From NCBI RefSeq assembly GCF_021044885.1, contig NZ_JAJNOD010000001.1:1116001-1180000 (forward strand): a stretch of 64,000 bases of DNA, read 5' to 3'. A program made the translations under genes and the position numbers. The notes beneath the pieces were generated by a model. That model saw only the letters and a program-made list of their open reading frames with translations, did not search any database and was not told the DNA's origin. Source of the DNA: Microbacterium nymphoidis (lineage in GTDB: Bacteria > Actinomycetota > Actinomycetes > Actinomycetales > Microbacteriaceae). This document shows positions 47,586 to 57,332 of this stretch, in pieces (the first letter of the stretch is position 1; the number at the start of each line of letters is the position of its first letter).

Positions 47586-50500
47586 ATGGATGCGATGGCT
47601 GATGTGCTCGATCGTTTCGGCCCTGCGACCGCCGACTGGTTCCGGGGGGCGTTCTCGCGCCCCACGAAGGCGCAGGAGGGGGCGTGGGAGGCCATCTCCC
47701 ACGGCAGGCACTCGCTGGTGGTCGCACCGACCGGCTCCGGAAAGACGCTGTCGGCCTTCCTCTGGTCCATCGACCGGCTCTTCCACGACGGCAGTGGTGG
47801 CAATGAGCGCACCAAGATCCTCTACATCTCACCCCTGAAGGCGCTCGGCGTCGACGTCGAGCGAAACCTCCGCTCCCCGCTCGTCGGCATCACACAGTCG
47901 GCGCGCCGGCTCGGTGTCACGCCGCCGGAGATCACCGTGGGCGTGCGCTCGGGAGACACTCCCGCCAAAGACCGCCGCACGCTCCTCGCCCATCCTCCGG
48001 ACATCCTGATCACCACGCCGGAGTCGCTGTATCTGATGCTGACCTCCCGCGCGGCACAGACCCTCACCGACGTGCACACCGTGATCATCGACGAGGTGCA
48101 CGCCGTCGCCGCCACCAAGCGCGGCGCTCATCTGGCGGTCAGCCTCGAGCGCCTCGACGCGCTCCTGGAGACTCCCGCACAGCGCATCGGCCTCTCGGCG
48201 ACAGTCCGCCCCATCGACGAGGTCGCCCGCTTCCTCGGTGGTGCGGCCCCGGTGGAGATCGTGGCTCCGAAAGCCTCGAAGACGTTCGATCTGTCGGTGG
48301 TCGTGCCCCTGGACGACATGTCCCACCCTCCCGTCCCGGAATCGGACTCCGCCGACTGGTTCGACGCGGACTCGCCGCAGAACACCGAGATGACCGGATC
48401 GGTGTGGCCCTATGTGGAAGAGGCGATCGTCGATCGCATCGAGGGCGCCCGCTCCACCATCGTGTTCGCCAACTCCCGTCGCCTGGCCGAGCGGCTCACC
48501 GAGCGGCTGAATGAGATCCATGCCGAGCGAGTGGGGCTCGCGCTGCCCGATCCCGTCGTGCCCGCGGGCATGATGGCCCAGGCCGGCTCCAGCGCGGGCG
48601 CACCCGCACTCCTCGCCAAGGCGCACCACGGATCGGTGTCCAAGGAGCAGCGCGCTGTGGTGGAGGAGGAGCTGAAGTCGGGACTGCTGCGCTGCGTCGT
48701 GGCCACCAGCTCCCTCGAGCTCGGCATCGACATGGGTGCCGTGGACCTGGTCATCCAGGTGGAGGCACCACCCAGCGCGGCATCGGGACTGCAGCGCGTG
48801 GGGCGTGCCGGACACCAGGTGGGTGAGGTCTCCGTGGCCTCGATGTTCCCGAAGCACCGCGCCGACGTGCTGCACACCGCCATCGTCACTGAGCGCATGC
48901 TCAACGGCCAGATCGAGGCCATCGCGGTCCCGCAGAACCCGTTGGACATCCTCGCGCAGCAGACGGTCGCGGCCAGCGCGCTCGATGCCCTCGACGTCGA
49001 AGAGTGGTTCGAGACGGTGCGCCGGTCCGCGCCGTTTCGCTCGCTCCCCCGCTCCGCCTACGAGGCCACTCTCGACCTGCTCGCAGGGAGGTATCCCTCC
49101 GACGAGTTCGCCGAGCTGCGTCCGCGTGTGATCTGGGACCGGGACGCCGGCACCCTCACCGGCCGCCCGGGAGCCCAGCGGCTGGCCGTCACCTCCGGCG
49201 GCACCATCCCCGACCGCGGTCTGTTCGGTGTCTTCGTCGCGGGAGAGACGCGCAACGCACGCGTTGGCGAGCTGGATGAGGAGATGGTCTATGAGTCCCG
49301 GGTGAACGACGTCTTCACCCTCGGCACCACCAGCTGGAAGATCGTCGAGATCACGCACGACCGCGTCAACGTGGTGCCGGCCTTCGGTCAGCCGGGCAAG
49401 CTGCCGTTCTGGCACGGCGATGGTCTCGGGCGGCCGGCGGAGCTCGGCGAGGCGCTCGGACGCATGACTCGCGACCTCGACACGTCCCCGCGCGAGCGCG
49501 CCGAGGCGCGTCTCGCCGATGCCGGCCTGGACGACAAGGCCCAGTCGAATCTGCTCGCCTACCTGGCGGAGCAGAAGGAGGCCACCGGAACACTCCCCAC
49601 CGACCGCAGTCTCACCGTGGAACGCGGCAAGGACGACGTCGGCGACTGGCGACTCATCCTGCACTCGCCGTACGGCATGAGCGTGCACTCGCCGTGGGCG
49701 CTGGCGGTGAACGCCCGCATCCGCGAACGCCTCGGTGTCGAGGGGTCGGCGGTCGCCAGCGACGACGGCATCATCGCCCGGATCCCCGATGCCACCTCCG
49801 AACCACCGGGCGCAGACCTGTTCGTGTTCGACGCCGACGAGATCGAGCAGATCGTCACGGAGGAGGTGGGTGGCTCGGCGCTGTTCGCCTCACGCTTCCG
49901 CGAATGCGCGGCCCGCGCGCTGCTGATGCCGCGCACCAATCCCAACAAGCGCTCGCCCCTGTGGCAGCAGCGCCAGCGATCGGCCCAGCTTCTCGAGGTC
50001 GCGCGCCGCCATCCGACGTTCCCGATCATCCTGGAGACGCTGCGCGAGGTGCTTCAGGACGTCTACGACCTGCCCGCACTGCTGCGCATCACCCGTTCCA
50101 TCGCGGAGCGCAAGATCCGCCTCGTGGAGACGGAGCCCTCGGTCCCCTCGCCGTTCGCGCGCGACCTGCTCTTCGGCTACGTCGGCGAGTTCATGTACGA
50201 GGGCGACTCCCCCCTCGCCGAACGACGCGCGGCCGCCCTGTCGGTGGATCCCGCGCTCCTCGGCGAGCTGCTGGGCAAGGTCGAGATGCGCCAGCTCCTC
50301 GACCCCGACGTGATCGCCCAGTACGAGGCGGAGGCCCAGCGCCTTGCTCCCGATCGGCGCGTCCGGGACCGGGAGGGCGTGGCGGATCTGCTGCGTCTGC
50401 TCGGTCCGCTCACGGCGGAGGAAGTGGCAGCACGATCCACCTCCGCAGATGTGGGCGAAGCGCGGGCTCATCTGCTCGCCCTCGTCGATGCCCGCCGCGC

Positions 50501-52154
50501 GATCGAAGTGGTCATCGCCGGACAGCCGCGCACGGCCGCCATCGAAGATGCCGGACGCCTCCGCGACGCCCTCGGGGTGGCCCTCCCCGTGGGAATCCCC
50601 GTGGCCTTCCTGGACCCGCTCCCCGATCCGCTCGGCGACCTCGTCGCCCGCCACGCCCGCACCCACGGCCCGTTCACCACCGCGCAGGTTTCCGAGCGCC
50701 TGGGCATCGGCGCCGCCGTGGCCCGCCACACCCTGCAACGCCTCGAATCGGCCGGACGACTGGCCAGCGGCTTCTTCCTCCCCGACGGCACCGGGGAGGA
50801 GGCCGAGTGGTGTGATGCGGAGGTGCTGCGCCGGCTCCGCATGCGCTCGCTCGCGGCGCTGCGGGGCAGTGTCGAGCCGGTGGCGCCGTCGGCCTACGCC
50901 CGGTTCCTGCCCGACTGGCAGCACCTGGTCCGCCCCCTCGACGGCATCGACGGCGTCGTGGCCGTCATTGAGCAGCTCGCCGGCACGCCGATCCCGGCGA
51001 GCGCGTGGGAGTCCCTGATCCTGCCGTCACGGGTTCGTGACTACACGCCGGCGATGCTGGACGAGCTCACCTCGACCGGCGAAGTGCTCTGGTCCGGCCA
51101 CGGCTCTCTGCCGGGACGCGACGGATGGATCGCCCTCCACCTGGCCGACGCCGCCGCCGTGACTCTGCCCGACCCGGAGGGTGACATCTCCCCCGGCTCA
51201 CTCGCCGATCAGCTTCTGATGGCTCTCTCCGGCGGCGGTGCGTACTTCGCCGGTCAGCTCCGGGAGATGACCGGCGCCGAGAACGAGCAGTCGGTCGTCG
51301 AGGCGCTCTGGGAGCTCGCCTGGTCGGGCCGGGTGTCCAACGACACCTTCGCGCCCGTGCGCTCGCTCATCGGCGGCGGGAGCCAGGCCCATCGCGTCGC
51401 GCGGCGAACACCTCGTGCACGGCTGTACCGCGGCGCCGCGATTCCGCGCACGAGCGCACCGCCGCGGCCCACCGCCGTGGGCGGACGATGGGCGATGCTT
51501 CCGATCGCCGCTGCCGATCCCGCCGTACGCGCCACGGCCAGCGCCTCCGTGCTGCTCGACCGCTACGGGGTGGTGACGCGCGGCGCGTCGGTGGCGGAGG
51601 AGGTTCCCGGCGGTTTCGCACAGACCTATCGGACGCTCGCCGGCTTCGAGAACGCCGGACACTGCCGACGCGGGTACTTCATCGAGAAGCTGGGTGCCGC
51701 TCAGTTCGCAGCCTCGGCCACGGTGGATCGGCTCCGTCAGTTCGCCTCGCTCGACGAGCCCGCACCGCTGCGCGCGATGACTCTTGCGGCGACGGACCCT
51801 GCCAACGCCTACGGTGCGGCGCTGGCCTGGCCGGCGCTGGATGCCGTGAAGCACCGTCCGGGTCGCAAGGCCGGCGGTATCGTCGTTCTCGTCGACGGCG
51901 AGCTGGTGCTGTATCTGGAGCGCGGTGGCCGCACCGTGCTCAGCTTCACCGAGGACGAAGACGTGAACCGGGCCGCCGCCACGAACCTGGTGGCGACAGC
52001 CCGAGCACGCAACCTGGAGACGCTCACGATCGAGCAGGTGAACGGCGTGTTCGTCTACAAGACGGAGCTGGGCCGGGCGCTGCGGGCCGCCGGGTTCGTG
52101 GAGTCGCCCAAGGGGCTGACATTCCGCCGCCAGGCGGGAGGCGCCCGTGCCTGA
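47586..52154 (+). CDS. lhr: Large helicase-related protein Lhr (ATP-dependent DNA helicase)
   Basis: A 1522-residue superfamily-2 DNA helicase. Walker A APTGSGKT is at residues 47-54, the DEVH box is near 168, and motifs V/VI (SSLELGIDMGAVDLVIQ, QRVGRAGH) follow. The helicase core covers about residues 1-440, the Lhr winged-helix/core extension runs to about 860, and the long C-terminal half is the Lhr-CTD of actinobacterial full-length Lhr. It translocates 3' to 5' and is linked to DNA damage repair. GAGGGGG sets ATG 47586. The nei-type glycosylase gene overlaps its end by eight bases, reinforcing a repair role. Confidence 0.96.
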   Translation: MDAMADVLDRFGPATADWFRGAFSRPTKAQEGAWEAISHGRHSLVVAPTGSGKTLSAFLWSIDRLFHDGSGGNERTKILYISPLKALGVDVERNLRSPLVGITQSARRLGVTPPEITVGVRSGDTPAKDRRTLLAHPPDILITTPESLYLMLTSRAAQTLTDVHTVIIDEVHAVAATKRGAHLAVSLERLDALLETPAQRIGLSATVRPIDEVARFLGGAAPVEIVAPKASKTFDLSVVVPLDDMSHPPVPESDSADWFDADSPQNTEMTGSVWPYVEEAIVDRIEGARSTIVFANSRRLAERLTERLNEIHAERVGLALPDPVVPAGMMAQAGSSAGAPALLAKAHHGSVSKEQRAVVEEELKSGLLRCVVATSSLELGIDMGAVDLVIQVEAPPSAASGLQRVGRAGHQVGEVSVASMFPKHRADVLHTAIVTERMLNGQIEAIAVPQNPLDILAQQTVAASALDALDVEEWFETVRRSAPFRSLPRSAYEATLDLLAGRYPSDEFAELRPRVIWDRDAGTLTGRPGAQRLAVTSGGTIPDRGLFGVFVAGETRNARVGELDEEMVYESRVNDVFTLGTTSWKIVEITHDRVNVVPAFGQPGKLPFWHGDGLGRPAELGEALGRMTRDLDTSPRERAEARLADAGLDDKAQSNLLAYLAEQKEATGTLPTDRSLTVERGKDDVGDWRLILHSPYGMSVHSPWALAVNARIRERLGVEGSAVASDDGIIARIPDATSEPPGADLFVFDADEIEQIVTEEVGGSALFASRFRECAARALLMPRTNPNKRSPLWQQRQRSAQLLEVARRHPTFPIILETLREVLQDVYDLPALLRITRSIAERKIRLVETEPSVPSPFARDLLFGYVGEFMYEGDSPLAERRAAALSVDPALLGELLGKVEMRQLLDPDVIAQYEAEAQRLAPDRRVRDREGVADLLRLLGPLTAEEVAARSTSADVGEARAHLLALVDARRAIEVVIAGQPRTAAIEDAGRLRDALGVALPVGIPVAFLDPLPDPLGDLVARHARTHGPFTTAQVSERLGIGAAVARHTLQRLESAGRLASGFFLPDGTGEEAEWCDAEVLRRLRMRSLAALRGSVEPVAPSAYARFLPDWQHLVRPLDGIDGVVAVIEQLAGTPIPASAWESLILPSRVRDYTPAMLDELTSTGEVLWSGHGSLPGRDGWIALHLADAAAVTLPDPEGDISPGSLADQLLMALSGGGAYFAGQLREMTGAENEQSVVEALWELAWSGRVSNDTFAPVRSLIGGGSQAHRVARRTPRARLYRGAAIPRTSAPPRPTAVGGRWAMLPIAAADPAVRATASASVLLDRYGVVTRGASVAEEVPGGFAQTYRTLAGFENAGHCRRGYFIEKLGAAQFAASATVDRLRQFASLDEPAPLRAMTLAATDPANAYGAALAWPALDAVKHRPGRKAGGIVVLVDGELVLYLERGGRTVLSFTEDEDVNRAAATNLVATARARNLETLTIEQVNGVFVYKTELGRALRAAGFVESPKGLTFRRQAGGARA

Positions 52155-52923
52155 GGGCGACACCGTCTTTCGCACCGCGGCTCGCCTCAATGAGTTCCTC
52201 AGCGGGTTCGAGATCACACGCTTCGACATCCGGGTGCCGGGAAGCGCGACGGCCGATCTGCGCGGCGAGGTGACGCGGGAGGTGGTACCGCGCGGAAAGC
52301 ACCTGCTGCACCGGATCGGCGACTGGACGCTGCACAGTCACCTCCGGATGGAGGGTGCCTGGCAGCTCTACCGCGCCGATGCCCGGTGGCGGCGACCCGC
52401 CTTCCAGGCGCGTGCGGTCGTGGGTGCAGCGGACCGTGTCGCGGTGGGCTTCGATCTCGCGGGCGTCGCCGTGATCCCCACCGCGCAGGAGTACACCCTC
52501 GTCGGGCACCTGGGCCCCGACCCGCTCGCCGATGACTGGGATGAAGCCGAAGCAGTCGCACGCGTCGCTGCGGATCCCCGTCCGATACACGTCGCACTGC
52601 TCGATCAGCGCAGCATCGCCGGGTTCGGCAACGAGTACGCGAACGAGATGCTGTTCGTCCGCGGCATCGATCCGCACACCCCTGCCACCGAGGTCGACGT
52701 CCTGCCGCTGGTTCGCACCGGCGCCCGCATGATGCGGGCGAACCTCACCCGCATCGGACGTGTGTTCACCGGCGATGCCCGCCCCGGCCGCACCGACTGG
52801 GTGTTCTCGCGCACCGGCCAGCCCTGTCGCCGGTGCGGCACCCCCATCCGCGAGGACGCCCTCGGGGCCGATCCCACCCGCACGCGGCGGGTGTACTGGT
52901 GCCCGTCCTGCCAGCGATCCTGA
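52147..52923 (+). CDS. nei: Fpg/Nei-family DNA glycosylase (Nei2-like endonuclease VIII)
   Basis: A 258-residue base-excision glycosylase/AP lyase for oxidised bases. It starts PEGDTVFRTA after Met, giving the catalytic Pro1-Glu2. A helix-two-turn-helix with the AGFGNEYANEMLF block follows, then a C-terminal zinc finger (CRRCG...CPSC). GTG 52147 lies inside the lhr end, so it is translationally coupled to the helicase. The pair lhr-nei is a common actinobacterial arrangement. Confidence 0.95.
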   Translation: MPEGDTVFRTAARLNEFLSGFEITRFDIRVPGSATADLRGEVTREVVPRGKHLLHRIGDWTLHSHLRMEGAWQLYRADARWRRPAFQARAVVGAADRVAVGFDLAGVAVIPTAQEYTLVGHLGPDPLADDWDEAEAVARVAADPRPIHVALLDQRSIAGFGNEYANEMLFVRGIDPHTPATEVDVLPLVRTGARMMRANLTRIGRVFTGDARPGRTDWVFSRTGQPCRRCGTPIREDALGADPTRTRRVYWCPSCQRS

Positions 52924-53028
52924 GCATGTGCCTCCACTCGGGCGGCTCGTAGGCGCCTCACAGAGAGAGGACAGCGGGAAGGACGAGATTGGGGAATGAA
53001 CGAAGCCACCCCCGTGTTGCATTCGTTG

Positions 53029-53046
53029 ACGATCGAGCAGGATCGT
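53029..53046. promoter_or_regulatory. Small palindrome upstream of hexapeptide-repeat gene
   Basis: ACGATC-gagcag-GATCGT, a perfect 6-6-6 palindrome just before the AGGAGG ribosome-binding site. It also overlaps a TTGACG sequence that could serve as -35. Possible operator. Confidence 0.35.
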
Positions 53047-53057
53047 AGGAGGAAGCT

Positions 53058-53465
53058 GTGGGTAAGAACTACATCGACATCGAAGACGACCGCGGGCAGA
53101 CCCTGCGGTATCGCAAGCACGCCAACGGCCGCGGACTGGTCGCTCACGGCGCGAAGGTCGACGCCGGTGCACTCATCGAAGCGGGCGCGTACGTCGAACC
53201 GCACGCTCGCATCGCCGCTGGTGCCCGAATCGGCCGCGGCGCCTGGATCGAACGTGACGCCACCGTCGGCTCCGACGCCCGTATCGACGCCGACGCTCAC
53301 GTCGAAGCGTCCGCCGTCATCGGCGAAGGAGCGCACATCGGCGTTCGCACGCGCGTGGGCCGCGGCGCCCGTGTCGCCCGCGGTGCGCTCATCGGCGATG
53401 ACGAGGTCATCCCCGATGGTGCCCGCGTCGCCACCGACCGACGAGGACTTCACCTCGCCGCGTGA
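53058..53465 (+). CDS. Left-handed beta-helix (hexapeptide-repeat) protein
   Basis: A 135-residue protein. Residues about 28-118 are a run of hexapeptide repeats (units such as AGALIE, AGAYVE, PHARIA, AGARIG), which form an LbH prism. LbH acyltransferases and gamma-carbonic anhydrases have such domains plus metal-binding His or a CoA site; neither is evident here, so it may be only structural. GTG 53058 has AGGAGG upstream. The function is unknown. Confidence 0.8.
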   Translation: MGKNYIDIEDDRGQTLRYRKHANGRGLVAHGAKVDAGALIEAGAYVEPHARIAAGARIGRGAWIERDATVGSDARIDADAHVEASAVIGEGAHIGVRTRVGRGARVARGALIGDDEVIPDGARVATDRRGLHLAA

Positions 53466-53488
53466 ATCACGCCGGCCGAAGACGTCAC

Positions 53489-53518
53489 GATGCCCCGGAC
53501 TCCCCCGTCCGGGGCATC
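53489..53518 (+). terminator. Terminator after hexapeptide-repeat gene
   Basis: Perfect 12-base arms GATGCCCCGGAC (53489-53500) and its complement (53507-53518), 23 bases past the stop. Confidence 0.8.
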
Positions 53519-53561
53519 TGCCGTCTCTGGAGCGCGCGGACATGCCGAGTAGCCTGGAGAC

Positions 53562-54353
53562 ATGAGTCGATCGTCGTCGCGCCAGCCGTCCCGCGGCGGA
53601 TCGTCGCGATCCGCCAGACCCTCTGCCCGCATGAGCGGCAAGGCTGGGGCATCCCCGGCGAACACGGCCGGCGCGAAGAAGAGCGGCGGCGCGAAGAAGA
53701 GCGGCGGATCGAAGAAGGCGGGCACTCCCCCGCGCCCCGCTCCCGTGTCCGCCGAACCCCGTGTCCTTCGCCTCGGTGCCGTGCCCGGGGCAACGCCCGG
53801 CAAGTGGATCCGCATCTGGCGACAGCGCTTCACGGATGTGACCCTGGAACTCGTTCCGCTATCGGTCGCGGAGCAGCGCGATGCGCTGATGGCCGGCGAT
53901 GTCGACGCGGCGATCGTCCGCCTGCCGATCGAGAAAGACGATCTGCACGTGATCGCCCTGTACGACGAGATCCCGGTCGTCGTGGTGTCCGCGGACTCGG
54001 CGCTCTCCGCCGGTGACGAACTCCGACCGGTCGACCTTGCCGGCGAGGTGCTGATCGTCCCCGCCGATGACGTGCTGGAGGTTGGACCGATCGAGGGAAC
54101 CCTCAGCCCGCGCTTCGATCCGCCGGCGACCACGGAGGACGCCATCGCCACGGTGGCAGCCGGTGTGGGGATCGTGATCGTGCCAATGTCCCTGGCCCGT
54201 CTCCATCACCGCAAGGACGTGGTCTACCGCCCGTTCGTCGACGGTCCCATCGCTCCCGTCGGCTTCGCGTGGCACGCCGATCGTCAGACCCCGGATGTGG
54301 ATGCGTTCATCGGCATCATCCGCGGCCGCACGGCGAACTCGTCGCGCGGCTGA
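53562..54353 (+). CDS. LysR substrate-binding-domain protein without a DNA-binding domain
   Basis: A 263-residue protein. Residues about 65-255 match the type-2 periplasmic-binding fold of LysR regulators (LRLGAVPGATPGKWIRIWR, DVDAAIVRLPIEKDD, VGIVIVPMSLAR). The usual N-terminal helix-turn-helix is missing and is replaced by a ~60-residue Ser/Arg/Lys-rich region with GAKKSGG repeats. It may sequester a ligand or contact nucleic acid through the basic tail. TAGCCT (53550-53555) lies six bases before the ATG (leaderless), so the short form is probably genuine, not a truncated gene. Confidence 0.82.
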   Translation: MSRSSSRQPSRGGSSRSARPSARMSGKAGASPANTAGAKKSGGAKKSGGSKKAGTPPRPAPVSAEPRVLRLGAVPGATPGKWIRIWRQRFTDVTLELVPLSVAEQRDALMAGDVDAAIVRLPIEKDDLHVIALYDEIPVVVVSADSALSAGDELRPVDLAGEVLIVPADDVLEVGPIEGTLSPRFDPPATTEDAIATVAAGVGIVIVPMSLARLHHRKDVVYRPFVDGPIAPVGFAWHADRQTPDVDAFIGIIRGRTANSSRG

Positions 54354-54529
54354 CCACGTTCGGGCAACCGTCCACGCGATCCGGGTCGTGTGGAGGCTCC
54401 CATGGGCCCCCGCCATCAGGCCCGCCGTCGCCGGCCCCTCGCGCTGGTGATGCTCCCCGCCCGCAGTGCCGCTGATGACATTCGAGCATCGATCCACGCC
54501 ATCCGCGTCATTCGGAGGCACCATGGGGC

Positions 54530-55000
54530 ATGGCCGCTATCCGTTCGCTCGCCGTCACCGGCCTCGTCGCGCTGCTGGTGCTCCCCGCATGCAGCGCGGT
54601 CTCGCCGGGCAATGTGCAGTCCTGCATCGACTGGGTCGTGTACGACTCGATCGAGGATGCGCAGGCCCAGAGCGACGCCATCGTTCTCGCGGTGATCGGC
54701 ACGAAGACCGGCGACATCGAGTTCATGCGCGGCGCACCGGCTACGACCTGGTCGGTGGATGTCCGGACGTGGCTGGAGGCTCCGTCAGGTGTCTCCGCCA
54801 CGGACACGATCGAGGTGGTGTCAACGCCGTACAGCTGCGGCGAGACCCGCGATGCTCTGGGGGAGGCCGCCGATGGGGAACCCCGGATCCTCTTCCTCCG
54901 CGACGGTGACCACGGCTGGGAGATCCTGACCCCCTATCAGGGCGTGGCTCTTCCCGGCCCGGATGGCTCCCTCCCCACCGCATGGCCATCGCCCTCTTGA
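54530..55000 (+). CDS. Lipoprotein of unknown function
   Basis: A 156-residue secreted lipoprotein. The signal ends in lipobox LPAC with the modified Cys at residue 21. The mature protein has additional Cys pairs (SCIDW, YSCGETRD) and ends PTAWPSPS. GGAGG lies about 13 bases before the ATG. The pattern resembles small actinobacterial lipoproteins with a beta-rich domain. No family is named. Confidence 0.72.
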   Translation: MAAIRSLAVTGLVALLVLPACSAVSPGNVQSCIDWVVYDSIEDAQAQSDAIVLAVIGTKTGDIEFMRGAPATTWSVDVRTWLEAPSGVSATDTIEVVSTPYSCGETRDALGEAADGEPRILFLRDGDHGWEILTPYQGVALPGPDGSLPTAWPSPS

Positions 55001-55046
55001 TTCCGGTGGCCGCTGTGGGAGACGCGATCTCCGGCGGTTCGAGGCG

Positions 55047-55535
55047 CTAGAAGGCCCCGCCCGCGCCGCGCGGCGGCGCGAGCAGCAGGTCGATGCGCTC
55101 CGTCAGGTAGGCGCTGAGCGGCATCAGTCCGCCACTCATGCTCCACCGGATCTGGGGTTCATCCCCGCCCACGAGCGGCCCTGATGTCCCGCCCGCGGCA
55201 ACGGCGTCCACATCGATCACATCCCACCCGAGGTGGACGATCGCGCCCTCGGGGATGCGCCCGCGCAGGGCTGCCGCTCGGATCTCCGCGCGCTCTCGTG
55301 CGGACTCCGCCGCATAGCCGCGGCGGCCCGGATCCTGCACACGACTCACCTCGCCGACGGATGCCACGAAACCGTCCGCGATCAGCAGCGTCCCCACGTG
55401 CCATGCTTCGCCATCAGACACGATTCGCGGCGTCCCACCGAGCCCCAGCACCTTCTTCGGCACATGCCACACCCCGAGCGTCTCGCGCGGGGCTCCCGCG
55501 AGTCGACCGCGCGCCGCGCGGAACAGATCGACCAC
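55047..55535 (-). CDS. Conserved hypothetical protein
   Basis: A 162-residue cytosolic protein with blocks WHVPKKVLGLGGTPRIVSDG, WHVGTLLIADGFVASVG and ALRGRIPEGAIVHLGWDVID. No enzymatic motif is recognised. The start is placed at GTG 55533-55535 because GGAGGA lies nine bases upstream; the GTG at 55544 would have its Shine-Dalgarno directly abutting. Similar unnamed proteins occur in related actinobacteria as far as I recall. Confidence 0.65.
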   Translation of the reverse strand: MVDLFRAARGRLAGAPRETLGVWHVPKKVLGLGGTPRIVSDGEAWHVGTLLIADGFVASVGEVSRVQDPGRRGYAAESARERAEIRAAALRGRIPEGAIVHLGWDVIDVDAVAAGGTSGPLVGGDEPQIRWSMSGGLMPLSAYLTERIDLLLAPPRGAGGAF

Positions 55536-55766
55536 ATCGTTCACTCCTCCAGCGTACGTCGCTCGATGCCGGGCCTCCGCGTACGTCGTACCGTTCCCGG
55601 GCCTCCGCGCACGTCCCCCCACGGCCGGGCTCCGGCACCAGACTCCGTGGTCGGCTCGCGGCCGGCCTCCGGCACCTCCGCACCTGCTACGCCCCGACCA
55701 CCCACGCCGCCGACCACCCCGCTCCGGATCCGCCCGGGTCCGATCCGCACGCCCTCACACCTGGCA

Positions 55767-55843
55767 CGAAACGAGGAGGATTCACCGAAACGAGGACCAC
55801 AACCCGCCCAAAGTCCTCATTTCGCAACAATCTCCTCGTTTCG
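55767..55843. repeat. 77-base four-box palindromic element, copy 1
   Basis: CGAAACGAGGA at 55767-55777 and 55786-55796 (19-base period), then TCCTCATTTCG (55814-55824) and TCCTCGTTTCG (55833-55843). The layout is 11-8-11-17-11-8-11. The two left boxes can pair with the two right boxes as nested stems. Confidence 0.9.
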
Positions 55844-55991
55844 CGCGCCCACCATCGCAGATCTACCCGTCCGCTCTGCCCCGCACCCACTACCCAACGC
55901 CGGGCCCTCACACGACCCACCCCGCATGCCGCGCGATCCAGCCCGCACGCCCAGCCCGCACACCCCGCACTCATCTGCCTGCTCTCTCGGA

Positions 55992-56016
55992 CCCCACACC
56001 CCACACCCCGCACCCC
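55992..56016 (-). other. G-quadruplex motif
   Basis: The minus strand has four GGGG tracts separated by loops TGC, TGT and TGT (tracts at 56013-56016, 56006-56009, 55999-56002 and 55992-55995). Four tetrads with 3-base loops would be very stable. It lies between element copies 1 and 2. Confidence 0.7.
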
Positions 56017-56051
56017 ACACGCCACACGCCGCGACCTGCACGCCGCCGGCA

Positions 56052-56128
56052 CGAAACAAGGACCATTCGCCGAAACAAGGACCACAACCCACCCAAAGTC
56101 CTCATTTCGCGACAACGTCCTGGTTTCG
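56052..56128. repeat. 77-base four-box palindromic element, copy 2
   Basis: CGAAACAAGGA at 56052-56062 and 56071-56081, TCCTCATTTCG (56099-56109), TCCTGGTTTCG (56118-56128). Same spacing and near-identical 17-base centre as copy 1. Confidence 0.9.
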
Positions 56129-56287
56129 CGCCACCGCCCACCACGAACCAGCCGTCGCCGCCACCACACTCACCCGGGCGACGTAGCTACAGGCCGAACC
56201 CGCACCCCTGCCTGTCTTGGGGAGCCCTGTCCGTATGCGGCGCGATCCCGCCAAACCAGCACGCCAGCGGAGCAGACGCCACACACA

Positions 56288-56364
56288 TGAAACGAGGACA
56301 ATTCACCGCAACAAGGACCGAAGCCCGCCCAGAGCCCTTATCTCACGACCCCCTCCTCGTTTCG
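56288..56364. repeat. 77-base four-box palindromic element, copy 3
   Basis: TGAAACGAGGA (56288-56298), CGCAACAAGGA (56307-56317), a diverged third box (56335-56345) and TCCTCGTTTCG (56354-56364). The length is again exactly 77 bases, and the outer boxes stay complementary. Confidence 0.85.
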
Positions 56365-56456
56365 CGGCCGTCGCACACCACAGATGACGGCGCGGATTCG
56401 ACGCGGTGCCTCGCCACGGGCGAGAATCGGAGGACCGCGCCCGCGACAGGAGAAGC

Positions 56457-57308
<852 letters not shown>

Positions 57309-57332
57309 GGCGATTCCGCCCGCGGACGGCGA

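Larger units (their letters stand above)
55536..56456. other. Non-coding 0.9-kb stretch with element cluster
   Basis: No gene is credible on either strand. The plus strand is strongly C- and A-rich (runs such as CCCCACA), unlike coding DNA here. It contains three 77-base four-box palindromic elements and a G-quadruplex motif, listed separately. The right end carries the purU ribosome-binding site. Confidence 0.7.

Noticed and set aside
47829..49688. 619-codon open frame antisense to lhr
   Set aside because: It overlaps the helicase core of Lhr and has no recognisable domain.
55184..56290. Long open frames (317-368 codons) across the 0.9-kb gap
   Set aside because: The translations are Pro/Arg/His low-complexity, run through palindromic elements and have no start signals; the region is treated as non-coding.
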